A stretch of DNA of 64,000 nucleotides from Bubalus kerabau (taxonomy: Eukaryota; Chordata; Mammalia; Artiodactyla; Bovidae): positions 139,265,697 to 139,329,696 of the forward strand of contig NC_073627.1 in assembly GCF_029407905.1 (NCBI RefSeq), written 5' to 3'. Each line of letters opens with the position of its first letter. Positions within the stretch are counted from its first letter, which is position 1. A model generated the notes under the pieces. That model made no database searches. It had not been told where the DNA came from and saw only the letters and a list, made by a program, of their open reading frames with translations. Below, piece by piece: positions 43,430 through 55,225 of this stretch. Made by a program: the position numbers and the translations under genes.

Positions 43430-43810
43430 AAATAAAACAACCCTTCAAGCCCACCACATAATACTAAATGTTGGCAGAGAGTGTTTAGACAGGAATCTTC
43501 TAGGCTGCAAAGGAGAGGATAAACCAGAATAGCCATTTGGGAAAGTACTCTGTCAATCCTTGTGAAATTGAGTCTTTACATTATTATCTATACATACAAT
43601 CAGACATCCCAGTTTTGGGAATATATCTTAGAGAAATTCTCATATAAATCCATAAAGAAACTAAAATGAGAATAATTATTTCAGACTTGTTGATTATGCT
43701 GGGAAGTTGAAGATAATCCATGTAACCATCACAAAATAAAATGTGGTAGATGCACTTAACATTCATGTAAGTGTTAAATGATATAAATTAGATGTATACA
43801 CAGTGAATGT
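43430..43810 (+). mobile_element. Old L1 ORF2 end (plus)
   Basis: Degraded match to the L1 ORF2 C-terminal region: gaatagccatttgggaaagt, catcccagttttgggaata, atcttagagaaattctc. Confidence 0.6.
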
Positions 43811-43984
43811 AGTTTATTGCAAGAAAAAAAAACAACAACAACAACTGATAGGCCCCCTTTAGGTAAACTGGAGACACATGAAAAACAACATTATATATTT
43901 TATGAGCACATACCAATTCAGGGCCATGTATCAAAGTCCTTGGAGCATGTGTCCATGGGGAGAAAATGAGAGCAAGAATTTAAT

Positions 43985-44200
43985 GATAACCAGGTTCGAT
44001 GCACGATACTGGATGCTTGGGGCTAGTGCACTGGGACGACCCAGAGGGATGGTATGGGGAGGGAGGAGGGAGTAGGGTTCAGGATGGGGAACACATGTAT
44101 ACCTGTGGTGGATTCATTTTGATATTTGGCAAAACTAATACAATTTTGTAAAGTTTAAAAATAAAATAAAATTTTAAAAAAAAATTAAAAAAAAAAAGAA
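43985..44200 (+). mobile_element. Young L1 3' UTR (plus)
   Basis: Short 5'-truncated copy (gcacgatactggatgcttgg, gtggattcattttgatattt) with an A-rich tail at 44,163-44,200. The reverse complement of the same 3' UTR occurs at 44,541-44,770. Confidence 0.88.
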
Positions 44201-44529
44201 GAGAAAAATCTAAAGAGTGCCTTATACAGGCCACTGATGACAATATGCCAAATACTGAAGGGAATGATTAATTCAACCTCCTGTACCTGAAGTTTAAAAA
44301 AAATTTTTTTAAGCTGTGTCTGTCTGTGTATGTGTGTGTGCACATGTGCATACATACATGTACTGAAAGATTCAAATGCATTGCAAACCGTATGACACAG
44401 CCATTAGAACAGTAACCAGTTGAAGAATTAGGCCACCCCCACCATGAGGTTCCCTCTTTCAGAAAGCCTGGGGTAACCTAAATGACTGATCATTGGAGTG
44501 ACCCTGAGTCTCTGTTCCTGTGCCCTAAT
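44201..44529. other. Spacer between two opposed L1 3' ends
   Basis: No gene. It contains a degenerate (tg)n run at 44,318-44,345. Confidence 0.35.
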
Positions 44530-44540
44530 TCCTGTTATTG

Positions 44541-45720
44541 TACTTTTTTTTTTTTTGCTTTTTATTTATTTATTTATTTTTTAACCTTACAATATTGTAT
44601 TAGTTTTTCCATACATCAACATGCATCCACCATGGGTGTACACATGTTCCCCATTCTGAACCTCCCTTCCACCTCCCTCCCCATACTATCCCTCTGGGTC
44701 ATCTCAGTGCACCAGCCCCAAGCTTCCTGTATCCTGCATCAAACCTGGACTGGAGATTCATTTCACATATGATATTATACATGTTTTAATGCCATTCTCC
44801 CAAATCTTCCCACCCTCTCCCACAGAGTCCAAAAGACTGTTCTATACATCTGTGTCTCTTTTGCTGTCTTGCATACAGGGTTGTCGTTACCATCTTTCTA
44901 AATTCCATATATATGCATTAGTATACTGTATTGGTGTTTTTCTTTCTGGCTTACTTCACTCTGTATAATAGGCTCCAGTTTCATCCACCTCATTAGAACT
45001 GATTCAAATGTATTCTTTTTAATGGCTGAGTAATACTCCATTGTGTATATGTACCACAGCTTTCTTATCCATTCATCTGCTGATGGACATCTAGGTTGCT
45101 TCCATGTCCTGGCTATTATAAACAGTGCTGCGATGAACACTGGGGTACATGTGTCTCTTTCCCTTCTGGTTTCCTCAGTGTGTATGCCCAGCAGTGGGAT
45201 TGCTGGGTTGTATGGCAGTTTTATTTCCAGTTTTTTAAGGAATCTCCACACTGTTCTCCATAGTGGCTGTACTAGTTTGCATTCCCACCAACAGTGTGAG
45301 AGGGTTCCCTTTTCTCCACACCCTCTCCAGCATTTATTGCTTGTAGACTTTTGGATCGCAGCCATTCTGACTGGCGTGAAATGGTACCTCATTGTGGTTT
45401 TGAATTTGCATTTCTCTGATAATGAGTGATGTTGAGCATCTTTTCATGTGTTTGTTAGCCATCTGTATGTCTTCTTTGGAGAAATGTCTATTTAGTCCTT
45501 TGGCCCATGTTTTGATTGGGTTGTTTATTTTTCTGAATTGAGCTGTAGGAGTTGCTTGTATATTTTTGAGATTAGTTATTTGTCAGTTGCTTCATTTGCT
45601 ATTATTTTCTCCGATTCTGAAGGCTGTCTTTTCACCTTGCTTATAGTTTCTATTGTTGTGCAGAAGCTTTTAAGTTTAATTAGGTCCCATTTGTTTATTT
45701 TTGCTTTTATTTCCAGTATA
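44541..45720 (-). mobile_element. Young L1 (minus), 5' truncated, with 3' UTR and ORF2 end
   Basis: It starts with an oligo-T and T-rich tail at the left and extends 1.18 kb through the 3' UTR and the C-terminal third of ORF2. The sequence is well preserved. Confidence 0.92.
44898..45392 (-). pseudogene. L1 ORF2 C-terminal fragment, 164 codons
   Basis: The L1 ORF2 protein supplies endonuclease and reverse transcriptase for retrotransposition. Only the C-terminal part is here. The cysteine-rich segment CWWECKLVQPLWRTVWRFLK (about residues 34-53) is the family hallmark, followed by LPYNPAIPLLGI and WIRKLWYIYTMEYYSAIKK. The endonuclease and RT domains are lost by 5' truncation. The upstream part (45,393-45,720) is out of frame or stopped. 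The Met is merely the first in the open stretch. No function is expected. Confidence 0.88.
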
Positions 45721-46990
45721 TAAACAGTGACTCTGTGAAACTCTAGACGTTGCACCCTCAGATCCTAATAAAGGTAGAGTCCTAGGTCCAATCTTCTGAA
45801 AACTAAAGTGATATCAGATTGCGGCCCACAAAGCAGACCAGGATGTGTGTTCTAAACCTAAACAGGTTTAAAATAATCTGCTAAAATAAAAGATATAACC
45901 ATCAAGAACCAGGAAAATCACAACTTGGGGAAGAAAAGACAAAAACAGACACCAACACTAAGATGAGTGACATGTTGAAATTAACTGGCAGGGATTATAA
46001 AGGATCCATCATAAAAATACTTCAACAAGAAATTACAGATTCTCATGACACGAAGGAGGGGGAAAAAAGAAAATCCCAAGGAAAAAAGTCATAAAAAGAA
46101 ACCAAAGTGAAATTATAGACCTAAGAAATACTGTGATAATTTTTCTTAAAACTTCATTGGATGGATTCAAAAGTAAGGTGGAAATGGCATACAAAAGAAT
46201 CATTGGAACTGAGACCAAATCAATAGAATTTACACAGCTGGAAGAGTGGGAAAAAAAGTAAACCAAAAAAAAAAAAAAAAAAAAAAAGAGGCTTAGAAAC
46301 CTGGGGGACAGTAAAAAAGAGATTTAAAATTTGTCATCAGAGTCCCAGAATGACAGGGGAAAAAATGTGAAGTTAACAAAATATTCAAAAAAATCATAGC
46401 TAAAAATTTCCAAAATTTGTGAAAACCCTAAACCTACAAATTCAAGAAATTGAGGAAATGCCAAACAGTATTTGCTGAAAGAAATCTATATCAAGACACA
46501 TCATAATTAAACTTATAAAAATGGAAGACAAAGAAAACATTAATGAAAGCAGCTAGAAATAAAGAACTCATCCAGGGGAGCCATGATTTGAATGGCAGTA
46601 AGTATCTCATCTGAAACAATCAAACCAATGGGATGCAGGACAATATTTTTTAAATGCTTACAATAAGAAATGCTACCTTTGAATTCTATACCCAGCAAAA
46701 ATATTCTTTAGCAGTGAAGGGGAAATAAAGACATTTTCAAAGGAAAGAAAGTTAAGAGAATTTGTCATGAACAAACAAAAAAGAATTATCATAGGAAGTT
46801 CTCCAAACAGAAAGTAAGTATAACAGAGGAGATGTGGAAATCTGCAAAGGAAGAAAGATCAATAGAATGGGTCAAAATCAACTCAGTAAAACAGGCTATC
46901 TTTCTGTTCATGAGTTTTTAAAACTACCTTTGATATTGAAGAAAAATATAATATTATCCAATGTGGCACTCAGTGTATGAAGAGAAAATA

Positions 46991-47069
46991 GAGGGTTGGT
47001 GAAAAACTTCATTTTGATTTTGCCATAAGATCTTACAGAAAAATTCAAACGAAGTTTTGGCCAACCCAA
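46991..47069. mobile_element. Mariner-type MITE, 79 bp
   Basis: Near-perfect inverted ends (gggttggtgaaaaacttc and gaagttttggccaaccc) surround a short core. TA dinucleotides flank it at 46,989-46,990 and 47,070-47,071, as expected for Tc1/mariner target duplication. Confidence 0.85.
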
Positions 47070-47427
47070 TACTAAAAATGCTATATTTTTTAAGTGTAGA
47101 AGGTAAAGATGCCTAAATGAAAATGAGATTTCTACACTTCACTCTAAGTGGTAAAACTTCATTACCAGTAGATAGTGATAGGTTATATATGTATATTGTA
47201 ATATCTAGAGCAATCACTAAGAAAATTATGCAAAGTGGTATATTCAAAATCATGACAAATAAAGTGGATTCTAAACAAAAGCTCAAGAAAAAAAAAGGTG
47301 GGCAAGAAAAGGAAATTAGAGAAATGAGAAATAGAGGGAACAAACAGAAAACAAAAAATAAAATGGCAGACTTAAGCCCTAACATATCATAACTTTAACT
47401 GTAAATGGCTTAAATATACCAGAGATT

Positions 47428-47465
47428 GTCGTGCGTACTAAGGCACTTCAGTTGTGTCCGATTCA
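47428..47465 (-). mobile_element. 38-bp scrap of Bov-A-type SINE tail (minus)
   Basis: The word gtgcgtactaaggcacttca followed by gttgtgtccgattca matches only the 3' tail of Bov-A/Bov-tA. It interrupts the L1M between attgtc and attgcc, a possible 6-bp TSD with one change. Confidence 0.65.
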
Positions 47466-47790
47466 ATTGCCAGAGTGGATTAATAAAAAAATTACTGAAC
47501 TATTTGGTTGGCATAAAGAAACTCACTTTTCAAATATGACATAGTAGGTTGGAAGTAAAAATATGGGAAAAGAAATAGTATGCAAGTGTTAAAGAAAAGC
47601 AGAAGAGGTTATCCTAATATTAGATAAAGTAGACTTCAGAGCAAAGAAAATTATTAGAGACAGAGGATCATTACACAATAATAAAGGGGTTAATTCACTT
47701 AGCAGTCTTCAATGTGTATACACCAAACAACAGAGCATTAAAAGCTATAAAGCAAAACCCAACAGAATTGAAAGGAAAAAAAAAAACTGA

Positions 47791-48283
47791 GTAGTTTCCC
47801 AACAGATAAGTAAAGATCAAATCTTTGAAATTGTAAAGGAAACTCATAAAAACCACTCACAAGCTTCTCCTTGACAAACAGTCTTCTGTATTAAGTGCAC
47901 AGATGCACTATAGGAATCTGCTGTATTTCTGTATCAGATAAAAAAAAGTAATTCCTCTAAATTGGGAAAGATCTTTTTGTAATGATAAATATCTCTTGTA
48001 AATATTGGTGTTTTTTTGCAAAGGACTGTACCATATTAATATTCCAATAAGTGGATTATAAATATTGATTGGTAACTCAAGAGCACTGTCACTTTAAGGA
48101 AAAGAAAAGTCATGGCCATAGGAGAAAGGTACAAACACACTTCCCTTCTAGTAAGCACCCAGGTATCTGGATACCTATTTCTCAGCCCATCCCCAGATCT
48201 GACCTGGCTATTACCAAGAGCTAGTTATCATGAAATGATATTCCCTGGCCCAGCCTCTATTGGTTTTATACATAAGTACATAT
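47791..48283. other. Unassigned sequence
   Basis: No repeat or gene recognised. Confidence 0.35.
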
Positions 48284-48494
48284 GGGGTTCCCCAACAGCT
48301 CAGCAGCAAAGAATCCACCTGCAATGCAGGGGACACAGGACGTGTGGGTTCAACCCTTGGGTCAGGAAGATACCCTGGAGGAGGGCATGGCAACCCACTC
48401 CAGTATTCTTTCCTGGAGAGTCCCATGGACAGAGGAGCCTAGCAGGCTACAGTCCATAGGGTTGCAACGAGTTGGAAGCAACTGAGCATGCATG

Positions 48495-48497
<3 letters not shown>
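48284..48497 (+). mobile_element. Bov-tA SINE (plus)
   Basis: The head ggggttccccaacagctcag is at 48,284. The tail gcatgcatgcacatat leads into an (AT)n run at 48,499-48,537. Confidence 0.92.

Positions 48498-48498
<1 letters not shown>

Positions 48499-48537
<39 letters not shown>
48499..48537. repeat. (AT)n microsatellite
   Basis: A pure AT run of about 39 bp lies between a SINE tail and an L1 3' end. Confidence 0.95.
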
Positions 48538-48541
<4 letters not shown>

Positions 48542-48985
48542 ATACAATGTTGTATTGGTTTCTGCCATACAACAACAAAAGTCCCCTCCTTCCCTAGCCT
48601 CCCTCCGCTTCCCCCATCCCATCCCTCCAAGTCATCACAGAGCACCAGACTGGGCTCCCTATGCTGCACAGTAACTTCTCACCAACTAGCCATCTTACAC
48701 CTGATAGTGTATATATGTTGATGCTTTCTCCATTTGTCTCACTCTCTCCCTCCCCAACTGTGTCTACAAGTCCATTCTCTACAACTGCATCTCAATTCCT
48801 TCCCTGCAGATAGGTTCATCAGTATCATATCTCTAGATTCCACACATTTTCCTTAGTACACTACATTTGTTTTTCTCTCTGATCTACTTCACGCTGTATA
48901 ATAGGCTCTAGGTTCATCCACCTCACTAGAACTAACTCAAATTCATTCTTTTTATGGCTGAGTAGTATTCCATTGTATATCTTTT
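48538..48985 (-). mobile_element. L1 3' end (minus)
   Basis: Reverse complement of the L1 3' UTR and ORF2 end: catcacagagcaccagactg, cttcacgctgtataataggc, gctgagtagtattccattgt. Confidence 0.88.
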
Positions 48986-49761
48986 CTATTGGTTTTTGAC
49001 AAGTGCTTTTCTTAATTTATTGGTTGCAGTTTCTACCACTCATGGTCAACACAAACCTCTCCTTCTGGCTAAGATGTGATAACAGGGACCAGATTTCCCT
49101 GCCACTTGAAACAAACACACACACACACACCCCAAATTAGTTATTTAAGGACATTATTTTGCCATCTTCTCAGTATTGAGATATATATATAAATATCAAG
49201 TATTAATTTCAAAACACTGTATAAAAAAAAGATAAGGAAGGATAGGGACCTCTAGGAGATGGAGAACAGATGAGATGAGTCATATGGCTGTCCGGTTTCC
49301 TGCTTCAAGAGTCCCAAAGGCCAGGGAGAAAGAATTCAGACAGAGACCTGCAGACTCCCTGAGTTGAGCAGAGAGAACTAAGAGTCTGGGAGAGCAAGGC
49401 AACCAGAGCTCTCAGGAGATAATACCCACAAGAAGACTCGTAGAGAGTGCCAAAGTTCTGTACACAGAGAGAACCCCAGAGATCTCTAGAGCATCTTGCT
49501 GGATTATTCATCACTCCAGTGTTTGCAAGTGAGGAAATTACCTAAGGTCAGGAGAAAAAACTTTCTGAAGGATTAGAAGAAGCAGTACCCAGTAGCCATA
49601 CACGTCTGGGGATAGTCGCTACTCTCACTGGGACAGACTGGAAAACCTTATCATTCATGGACCATTGCATGTTGCATAGAGTATTCAGTATCATTTTGCT
49701 TCATTAGTGGGGAATGGTACTGCTCTAATCCCACCTTAAAAGCAAGACTCTTTAACAGGGA
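48986..49761. other. Unassigned sequence
   Basis: Purine-rich between 49,230 and 49,560. Possibly part of an old L1 5' region or of the same retrovirus-like insertion as the LTR that follows, but I cannot support either. Contains a short (ac)n at 49,111-49,129. Confidence 0.3.
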
Positions 49762-50245
49762 AGAAAAAAGTCTGATTCCATGTTGGATCTGTTTCTTTTA
49801 CTTTAACCCTTGCTTCTCATTGCTTTTGTTCACTGAAAGGATACTGTCTATACATAATGGTCTGCCTTGGGGAACCCTGCCCCTTGGCCTGAATGTTAAA
49901 CTAAAATGCCCCTGTTCAGTGAAACATCCTGACCCTGTACACCTGTGAATGGCCACAGGAAGGAAAAAAGCTCACAGCACTCCCCCCTTCCCTGCCAAGG
50001 ATGGCCATTTCAAGAGATATTTGCAAGATTAGTGTCCTTTTTACTTTACTTCCTTAACTTCCACCTGCTTGACTTCTAAAAAGAAGTTGGCATCCAGACC
50101 CCAGTCAGATGATTATTTGGGGACATTAGTCTGCCATCTTCTTGGAAGCCTGGCATTTCTGAATAAAGTTGTATTCCTTGCCTCAACACCTCATTTCCAA
50201 TTTATTGGTCTGTTGTGTGTCAAGCAGAGTGAGCTTTGACTTAAT
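49762..50245 (+). mobile_element. Solo LTR-like element (plus)
   Basis: Collinear with the minus-strand copy at 28,975-29,440 and therefore the same family. Shared words are ctgccttggggaacc, cacctgtgaatggcc, agagatatttgc, gaataaagttgtattcctt and caatttattggtctg. No gag, pol or env-like sequence adjoins it. Confidence 0.65.
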
Positions 50246-51612
50246 AAGAATTCCAAAGGATTAAACTGTTTCCAACTTTCTTAACTGCATGTTAAAATTA
50301 AGGTAAAGTGTATTCAGAGCAATACAAAAATGTTTGGCACTCAACAAAGGAAAATTCACAATGCATGCATCCAATGAAAGACCACCAGTCACGTGAAAAA
50401 ATGGAAACATATGACCAATAATGAGATGACTAAGAATACCACCTCTCCTCACCTCACCACACATGCCGCTCCCACATAATTATGGCAACTAGCAATTATT
50501 GTATTTCAAACTAAGTAGTTAAACTGGTGCTTATGAGTTATGACTCCAATGTTTTGGTTTTGTTTGGTTTTGGGTGACTTCTTGGATTTTGGTTGTCTGG
50601 GTTTTTTTAACTTCTTCTATTTAGGATAAAACAAGAAAACAAAGATCTCATTACGTTCTCAAGGTCAATGGTTTCTGTCAACTCAACCTCTACTTCAGCA
50701 TTTAAAAAATACAGATATACACACATTTCTCCCAGTTCCCCAATGGACTGAAGGTCAAAGTCTTGTTCTTGATAAGTCAATCAAATGATCTAATCAAAAG
50801 ATCTCAGCTCTGAGAAGTGCAAATTATGATATGCCTGAGCAGCTGTTTTTTTTTTATATTTGAAGAACCCATGTGGGTAAGCACAAATTGAACAAGCAAA
50901 TAGTTGAAATTTGCCTGTGATTATGCTTACCTTGCCCAGCTGTTGAGAATGGCAAAGTGAAAGTCAATGCTGACCTTGCATTGTGAAGATGGATAGTGTC
51001 AATAATCAGATTACCCCCTGCACAAATTGTTTTTGCTGAAACCAGCTTTCCAAAATATGCATAAAGGAAATCCTGGGTCCTACATGAGCCCACGACTTAA
51101 AAATCCTGTGTCCACTTAATTTACTCTCTGATTCCGATTTGTCAGTTTTTCCCTCTCACTCTCTGCATGACCTTGAGCAGGTCAAAAAACATTTTGGGGG
51201 TTTATGTGAATAGATGCAAAGATAGAATTGAATCTATTTTCCATTAATCTCTCTCAGAGAGAATAAAATAAGATTGTGTGCATGGAGCTTTCTTTTGCCA
51301 GAAAGGCCTTTGATAGATATATAATGCATTATTGTTTTTGGAACCAACCCCAGCCTGCTGCCTTGTAGACAGGGGTGCTCAATCAATATGCTTGGTTGAC
51401 AGATTGGTTCAGCAAATGAAGATGTTCAAGTGAGAAATCAACAATCATAAATAGCTCCAATAAAACAGATTCAGCAGAACCTCCACTAAGTGTGCAGATG
51501 CAAATGCCTTATCCCTCTTGGGTCAAATAAGAGACACTGAAGGAACAAAGTAAGTTACCAAATGTCTAAAATCCAAGTAGTGCCAATAAAATATGTGAAT
51601 CTACTAACATAG
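50246..51612. other. Unassigned sequence
   Basis: The longest stretch without an assignable repeat. No gene, RNA or clear regulatory signal recognised. Small T-rich and (ttttgg)n-like runs lie at 50,555-50,620. Confidence 0.35.
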
Positions 51613-51614
51613 AG

Positions 51615-51835
51615 TAGCTTCTCTGGTGGCTCAGATGATAAAGAATCTGCCTGCAATACAAGAGACCAAGGTTGGATCCCTGGGTCGGGAAGATCCCCTG
51701 AAGAAGAGAATGGCTACCCACCCCAGTTTTTTTGCCTGGAGAATCCCATGGACAGTGGAGCCTGGCAGGCTACAATCCATGAGGTTGCAAAGAGTCGGAC
51801 ACTAATGAGTGACTAACACTTTCACTTCACTTTTT
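51615..51835 (+). mobile_element. Bov-tA SINE (plus)
   Basis: The head tagcttctctggtggctcag is at 51,616 and the tail is gactaacactttcacttcac. Full length. Confidence 0.93.
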
Positions 51836-52304
51836 CAGTGACACAGAGCACCCAAAGAAATCGGTGACACTAACAGGTATTTATGAAATATCCAAAATTC
51901 CACTTATTGGGAAGAATGTAAAACTCCATAAAAGACAAAATTCATACATGGAATACCTCTGAATACCTCTGTCAACTGACTCTTCCAAACTCGTAGGAAT
52001 TACTACCCACTTGGCATATGGTGGTCTGTTCTAGTAGCTGTTTTGCCCGGAAAAATGATACAGAATCATTCTAGTCTCAGAGTCCAGGAAATTTTTCCAA
52101 CAAAACACAATCCTCTTCTCTCTATATATGGTTCTAATGAGCCATAGCTCATTAAGCCATGTATATTAAAGAAGCTAAAGATCTGATCATTTTAGATGTG
52201 AAAATTTGACAGAGATTTTTTAGAAAATTATTGCCTAGGTTGTTTTGTTAACACCACTTGAGTTAGAAAAAAATTTCATTTTGTCACACTGCAATATCAT
52301 GCCA
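51836..52304. other. Unassigned sequence
   Basis: The word aatacctctg is repeated directly at 51,952 and 51,962. No other feature recognised. Confidence 0.35.
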
Positions 52305-52885
52305 GTTGTTATTGTTGTTCAGTCATTAACTCATGTCTGAATTTTTGTGATCCCAAGGACTGCAGCACACCAGGGTTCCCTGTCCTTCACTATCTCCCCA
52401 AATTTGCTCAAACTCATGTCCATTGTGTCAGTGATGCCATCTAACCATCTCATCCTCTGCTGTCCTCTTCTTTTGCCTCCAGTCTTTCCTAGCATCAGGG
52501 TCTTTTCCAGTGAGTTGGCCCTTTGTATCAGGTGCCCAAAGTATTGGCGCTTTAGCATCAATCCTTCCAATAAATATTCAGGGTTGATTTCCTTTAGGAT
52601 TGACTGCTTTGATCTCCTTGTTGTCCATGGGACTCTCAAAGAGTCTTCTGCAGCACCACAATTCAAAAGCATCAATTCTTAGGCACTCGGCCTTCGTTAT
52701 GGTCCATCTGCCATATCTGTACGTGACTACTACTGGGAAAACCATATCTTTGACTATATGAACATTTGTCTGAAAAGTGATGTCTCTATTTTTTAATTGT
52801 TATTTAGGTTTGTCATAGCTTTCCTTCCAAGGAGCAAGCAATTTTAAATTCACCGCTACAGTCACCATCCGCAGTCATGCCTATC
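52305..52885 (-). mobile_element. BovB 3' fragment (minus), old
   Basis: Same segment and similar decay as at 1,328-1,925: a (ttg)n tail at the left, then the C-terminal extension, ending before the RT core. The frame 52,331-52,675 on the minus strand is the decayed C-terminal extension (HLIQRANSLEKTLMLG). Confidence 0.88.
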
Positions 52886-53134
52886 TTGTACTATTTTAGG
52901 GATACTTGTACCCCCAAATCCCTGTCCTTTACCAGAGCACACCCCAGTACCATCCTGTGTATCCCTGCCACAATGTTCATAGCTGTCTACTGGCATTATT
53001 ATTTTGGACCTTTTGGAGGAACGTAAATTAACATTCTAATAATCTAAATTACACAATCTAGGAGGAATTACATATTGAAAGCTAAAAAACGTCATCAGAA
53101 ATCATTTTATTTGATTAGCTTAGAACCATCCTTT

Positions 53135-53590
53135 TGAATGAAATTGGGTCATGTGTAGTGATGTGGATGGACCTAGAGCCTCATGGAGTGAAATAAGTCA
53201 GAAAGAGAAAAACAAATATCATATATGAATACATATATATGGATTGTAGAAAAATGCACAGATGAACCTATTTGCAGGGCAGGAATAGGGACGCAGATGT
53301 AGAGAAGGACACGTGAACACAGTGGATGAAGGGGAGAGAGGGATGAATTGAGAGAGTAGCACTGACATACATACACCATCATGTGTATGACAGATAGCTA
53401 GTGGGAAGCTGCTGTATAGCAGAGGGAGTTCAGCTCAGTGCTCTGGCATGACCAAGAGGGGTGAGATGGGGTGGGGGGCGATGTGAGGCAGGGGGTATAT
53501 GTATACATATAGCTGATTCACTTCATTATACAGCAGAAACTAACACAACATTGTAAAGCAATTATACTCCAATAATACAATTTTTTAAGA
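53135..53590 (+). mobile_element. L1 3' end (plus)
   Basis: End of ORF2 (gatgtggatggacctagagc) and 3' UTR (ttcagctcagtgctctggc, cagcagaaactaacacaac), ending aatacaattttttaag. Confidence 0.88.
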
Positions 53591-53974
53591 CAGTAAATAG
53601 ATAAATAAGAACAATCCTTTCACTTAACATCTAGAAGCTTGGAAATAATGAGAAGAACACCCGACAGGAGTTAGAAAGAAAAATCAGCATTAAGTCTTTA
53701 AGCACCTTGTGTGAAAAGAATGGATATTCTAAAAGGACACAGGGGGAAAGTAGATGAATAGAAGCAGACAGACAAATTCATTTTGCTCTGAATTTCTTCT
53801 CTAAGACTTAAATACATTTCATTGGTGGTACTATGAAAGAATTTAGAGAATGAGGAACCAAAGAGTCACAGACTGTCTCAACTAGGCTGGATTTTTGGAA
53901 ACTGTTCTGTTTCATAATCTGAGATACATTAGATGAGACAGCTCCTTAGCTAGGAGAGAAGTGCCATTTGATTG
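53591..53974. other. Unassigned sequence
   Basis: No repeat or gene recognised. Confidence 0.35.
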
Positions 53975-54222
53975 CAAGTGCAGAATTCACCTGCAATGCA
54001 GCAGAGGCAGGAGACTCAGTTTCTACCTCTGGGTCAGGAAGATCCCCTGGAGGAGGAAATGGCAACCCACTCCAGTATTCTTGCTGGGATAATCCCATGG
54101 ACAGAGAGGATATTTGGCGGGCTATAGTCCATGGGATCTCAAAGAGTTGACAAGGAGCCTGGTGGGCTATAGTCCGTGGGGTCTCAAAGAGCTAGACACA
54201 GCTGAGCGACTGAGCATGTATA
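53975..54222 (+). mobile_element. Bov-tA SINE (plus) with internal duplication
   Basis: A degraded head is followed by a well-kept Bov-A body. The segment gggctatagtccatgggatc (54,118) is repeated as gggctatagtccgtggggtc (about 54,163), each followed by tcaaagag. A roughly 45-bp part was therefore duplicated in tandem. Confidence 0.85.
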
Positions 54223-54674
54223 CATGCATGCACAGGCTGCCAAAACCTCACACGCATGCTCAGGCTATCCTCCAAGCCATCAGAGGCAATGACTACAGAT
54301 ATCTGGAGGACTCTTGGAAGGAGGAACAGATGCTCTTTGTCAAAAACCATTGCAATTCTCCAAGAAGCAGGTAGGCCCAGAGGCTGACCTTGTAGAATAA
54401 GACATAAAGAATGGAGTGATGCCATTCAAGTGGGAAGAAAGCCCTCAGGCAGACTCAGTTTGATAAATGATTTCAACTGTGATTCCAAAACAACAGGAAT
54501 GCATTAAGTGGGTGCTGGCAGCATCAAGGGACAAGCAACAGTGCACTTGCATTAATCAGTCCAGTCCCAGTCCCGCTGCAGACATGATTCATAAGCTTGT
54601 GTGCAGCATTATAAAAAGCAGCCTGATACAGTGAAAGAGGTACTCCACTAGGAGTCAGGAATACCAGGAAATAC
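54223..54674. other. Unassigned sequence
   Basis: The 86-codon frame at 54,114-54,374 begins in the SINE and has no known domain. Nothing else recognised. Confidence 0.35.
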
Positions 54675-55135
54675 CTGTGAACATTACTGAGCATCTGCTA
54701 TTTGCCAGACCCTGTGCTAAGCACATTAAGAGCAGTAGCTATTCAAGCCTCCCAGTGCCTTCTGTGATAAACAGTTATGTGTTGGAGCAAGCTTGTACCA
54801 GTTGGTTACAGCATCTCTTTACTGTTTGCATCTTTTCCCTAGTCTATGTTCAGTGACATCACATAGTACCTTGAAATTAGCCATGGTGGGATTACCTACT
54901 TAAGAGCAATCAGCAAATGCAACAATACAGTTTTTTGGGTTTTGTTTTTCTTCCAGAGAACTGGATGTTAAACATTTACCAGCATATGACTGGTGCCTAG
55001 TACCATTGTTACTCCTTCTTTATGAATAAGGACACAGTCCCTGAGACATGCAAAAACTCCCCATAAACCGTACAACTGGGTAGTGTTGGAACTTAAGCTC
55101 AATCTCAAGTCAGTTTTGTTCCAAAGCCAATGCTT
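54675..55135 (+). mobile_element. MIR SINE, possibly interrupted
   Basis: The first part (54,675-54,760: gagcatctgctatttgccag, gtgctaagcacattaag) and later part (54,985-55,135: ttatgaataaggacacagtc, gggtagtgttggaacttaag) are MIR-like. The 54,770-54,960 stretch between them is foreign to MIR and unassigned. Confidence 0.5.
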
Positions 55136-55225
55136 ATAAACCCTGTGTGCTCAGAAGATACCTGGGCCAGTGCCAAGTATGACGATTTGACATCAACAAA
55201 CTTCCTTGAACTCTAGCCTGCTCAC

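Larger units (their letters stand above)
45750..47790 (+). mobile_element. Old L1M-type LINE body (plus): ORF1 region into ORF2 start
   Basis: 46,330-46,800 parallels L1 ORF1 (gtcatcagagtcccagaatg, cacatcataattaaacttat, tcaaaggaaagaaagttaag). 47,380-47,760 parallels the region around the ORF2 endonuclease-RT linker (aatggcttaaatatacc, aagtagacttcagagcaaag). All frames are broken. It hosts a mariner MITE and a SINE scrap, and has an adenine run at about 46,265-46,287. Confidence 0.7.

Noticed and set aside
48986..49761. Internal retroviral region next to the LTR-like copy at 49.8 kb
   Set aside because: No gag, pol or env-like peptide could be read in any frame; the LTR is treated as solo.
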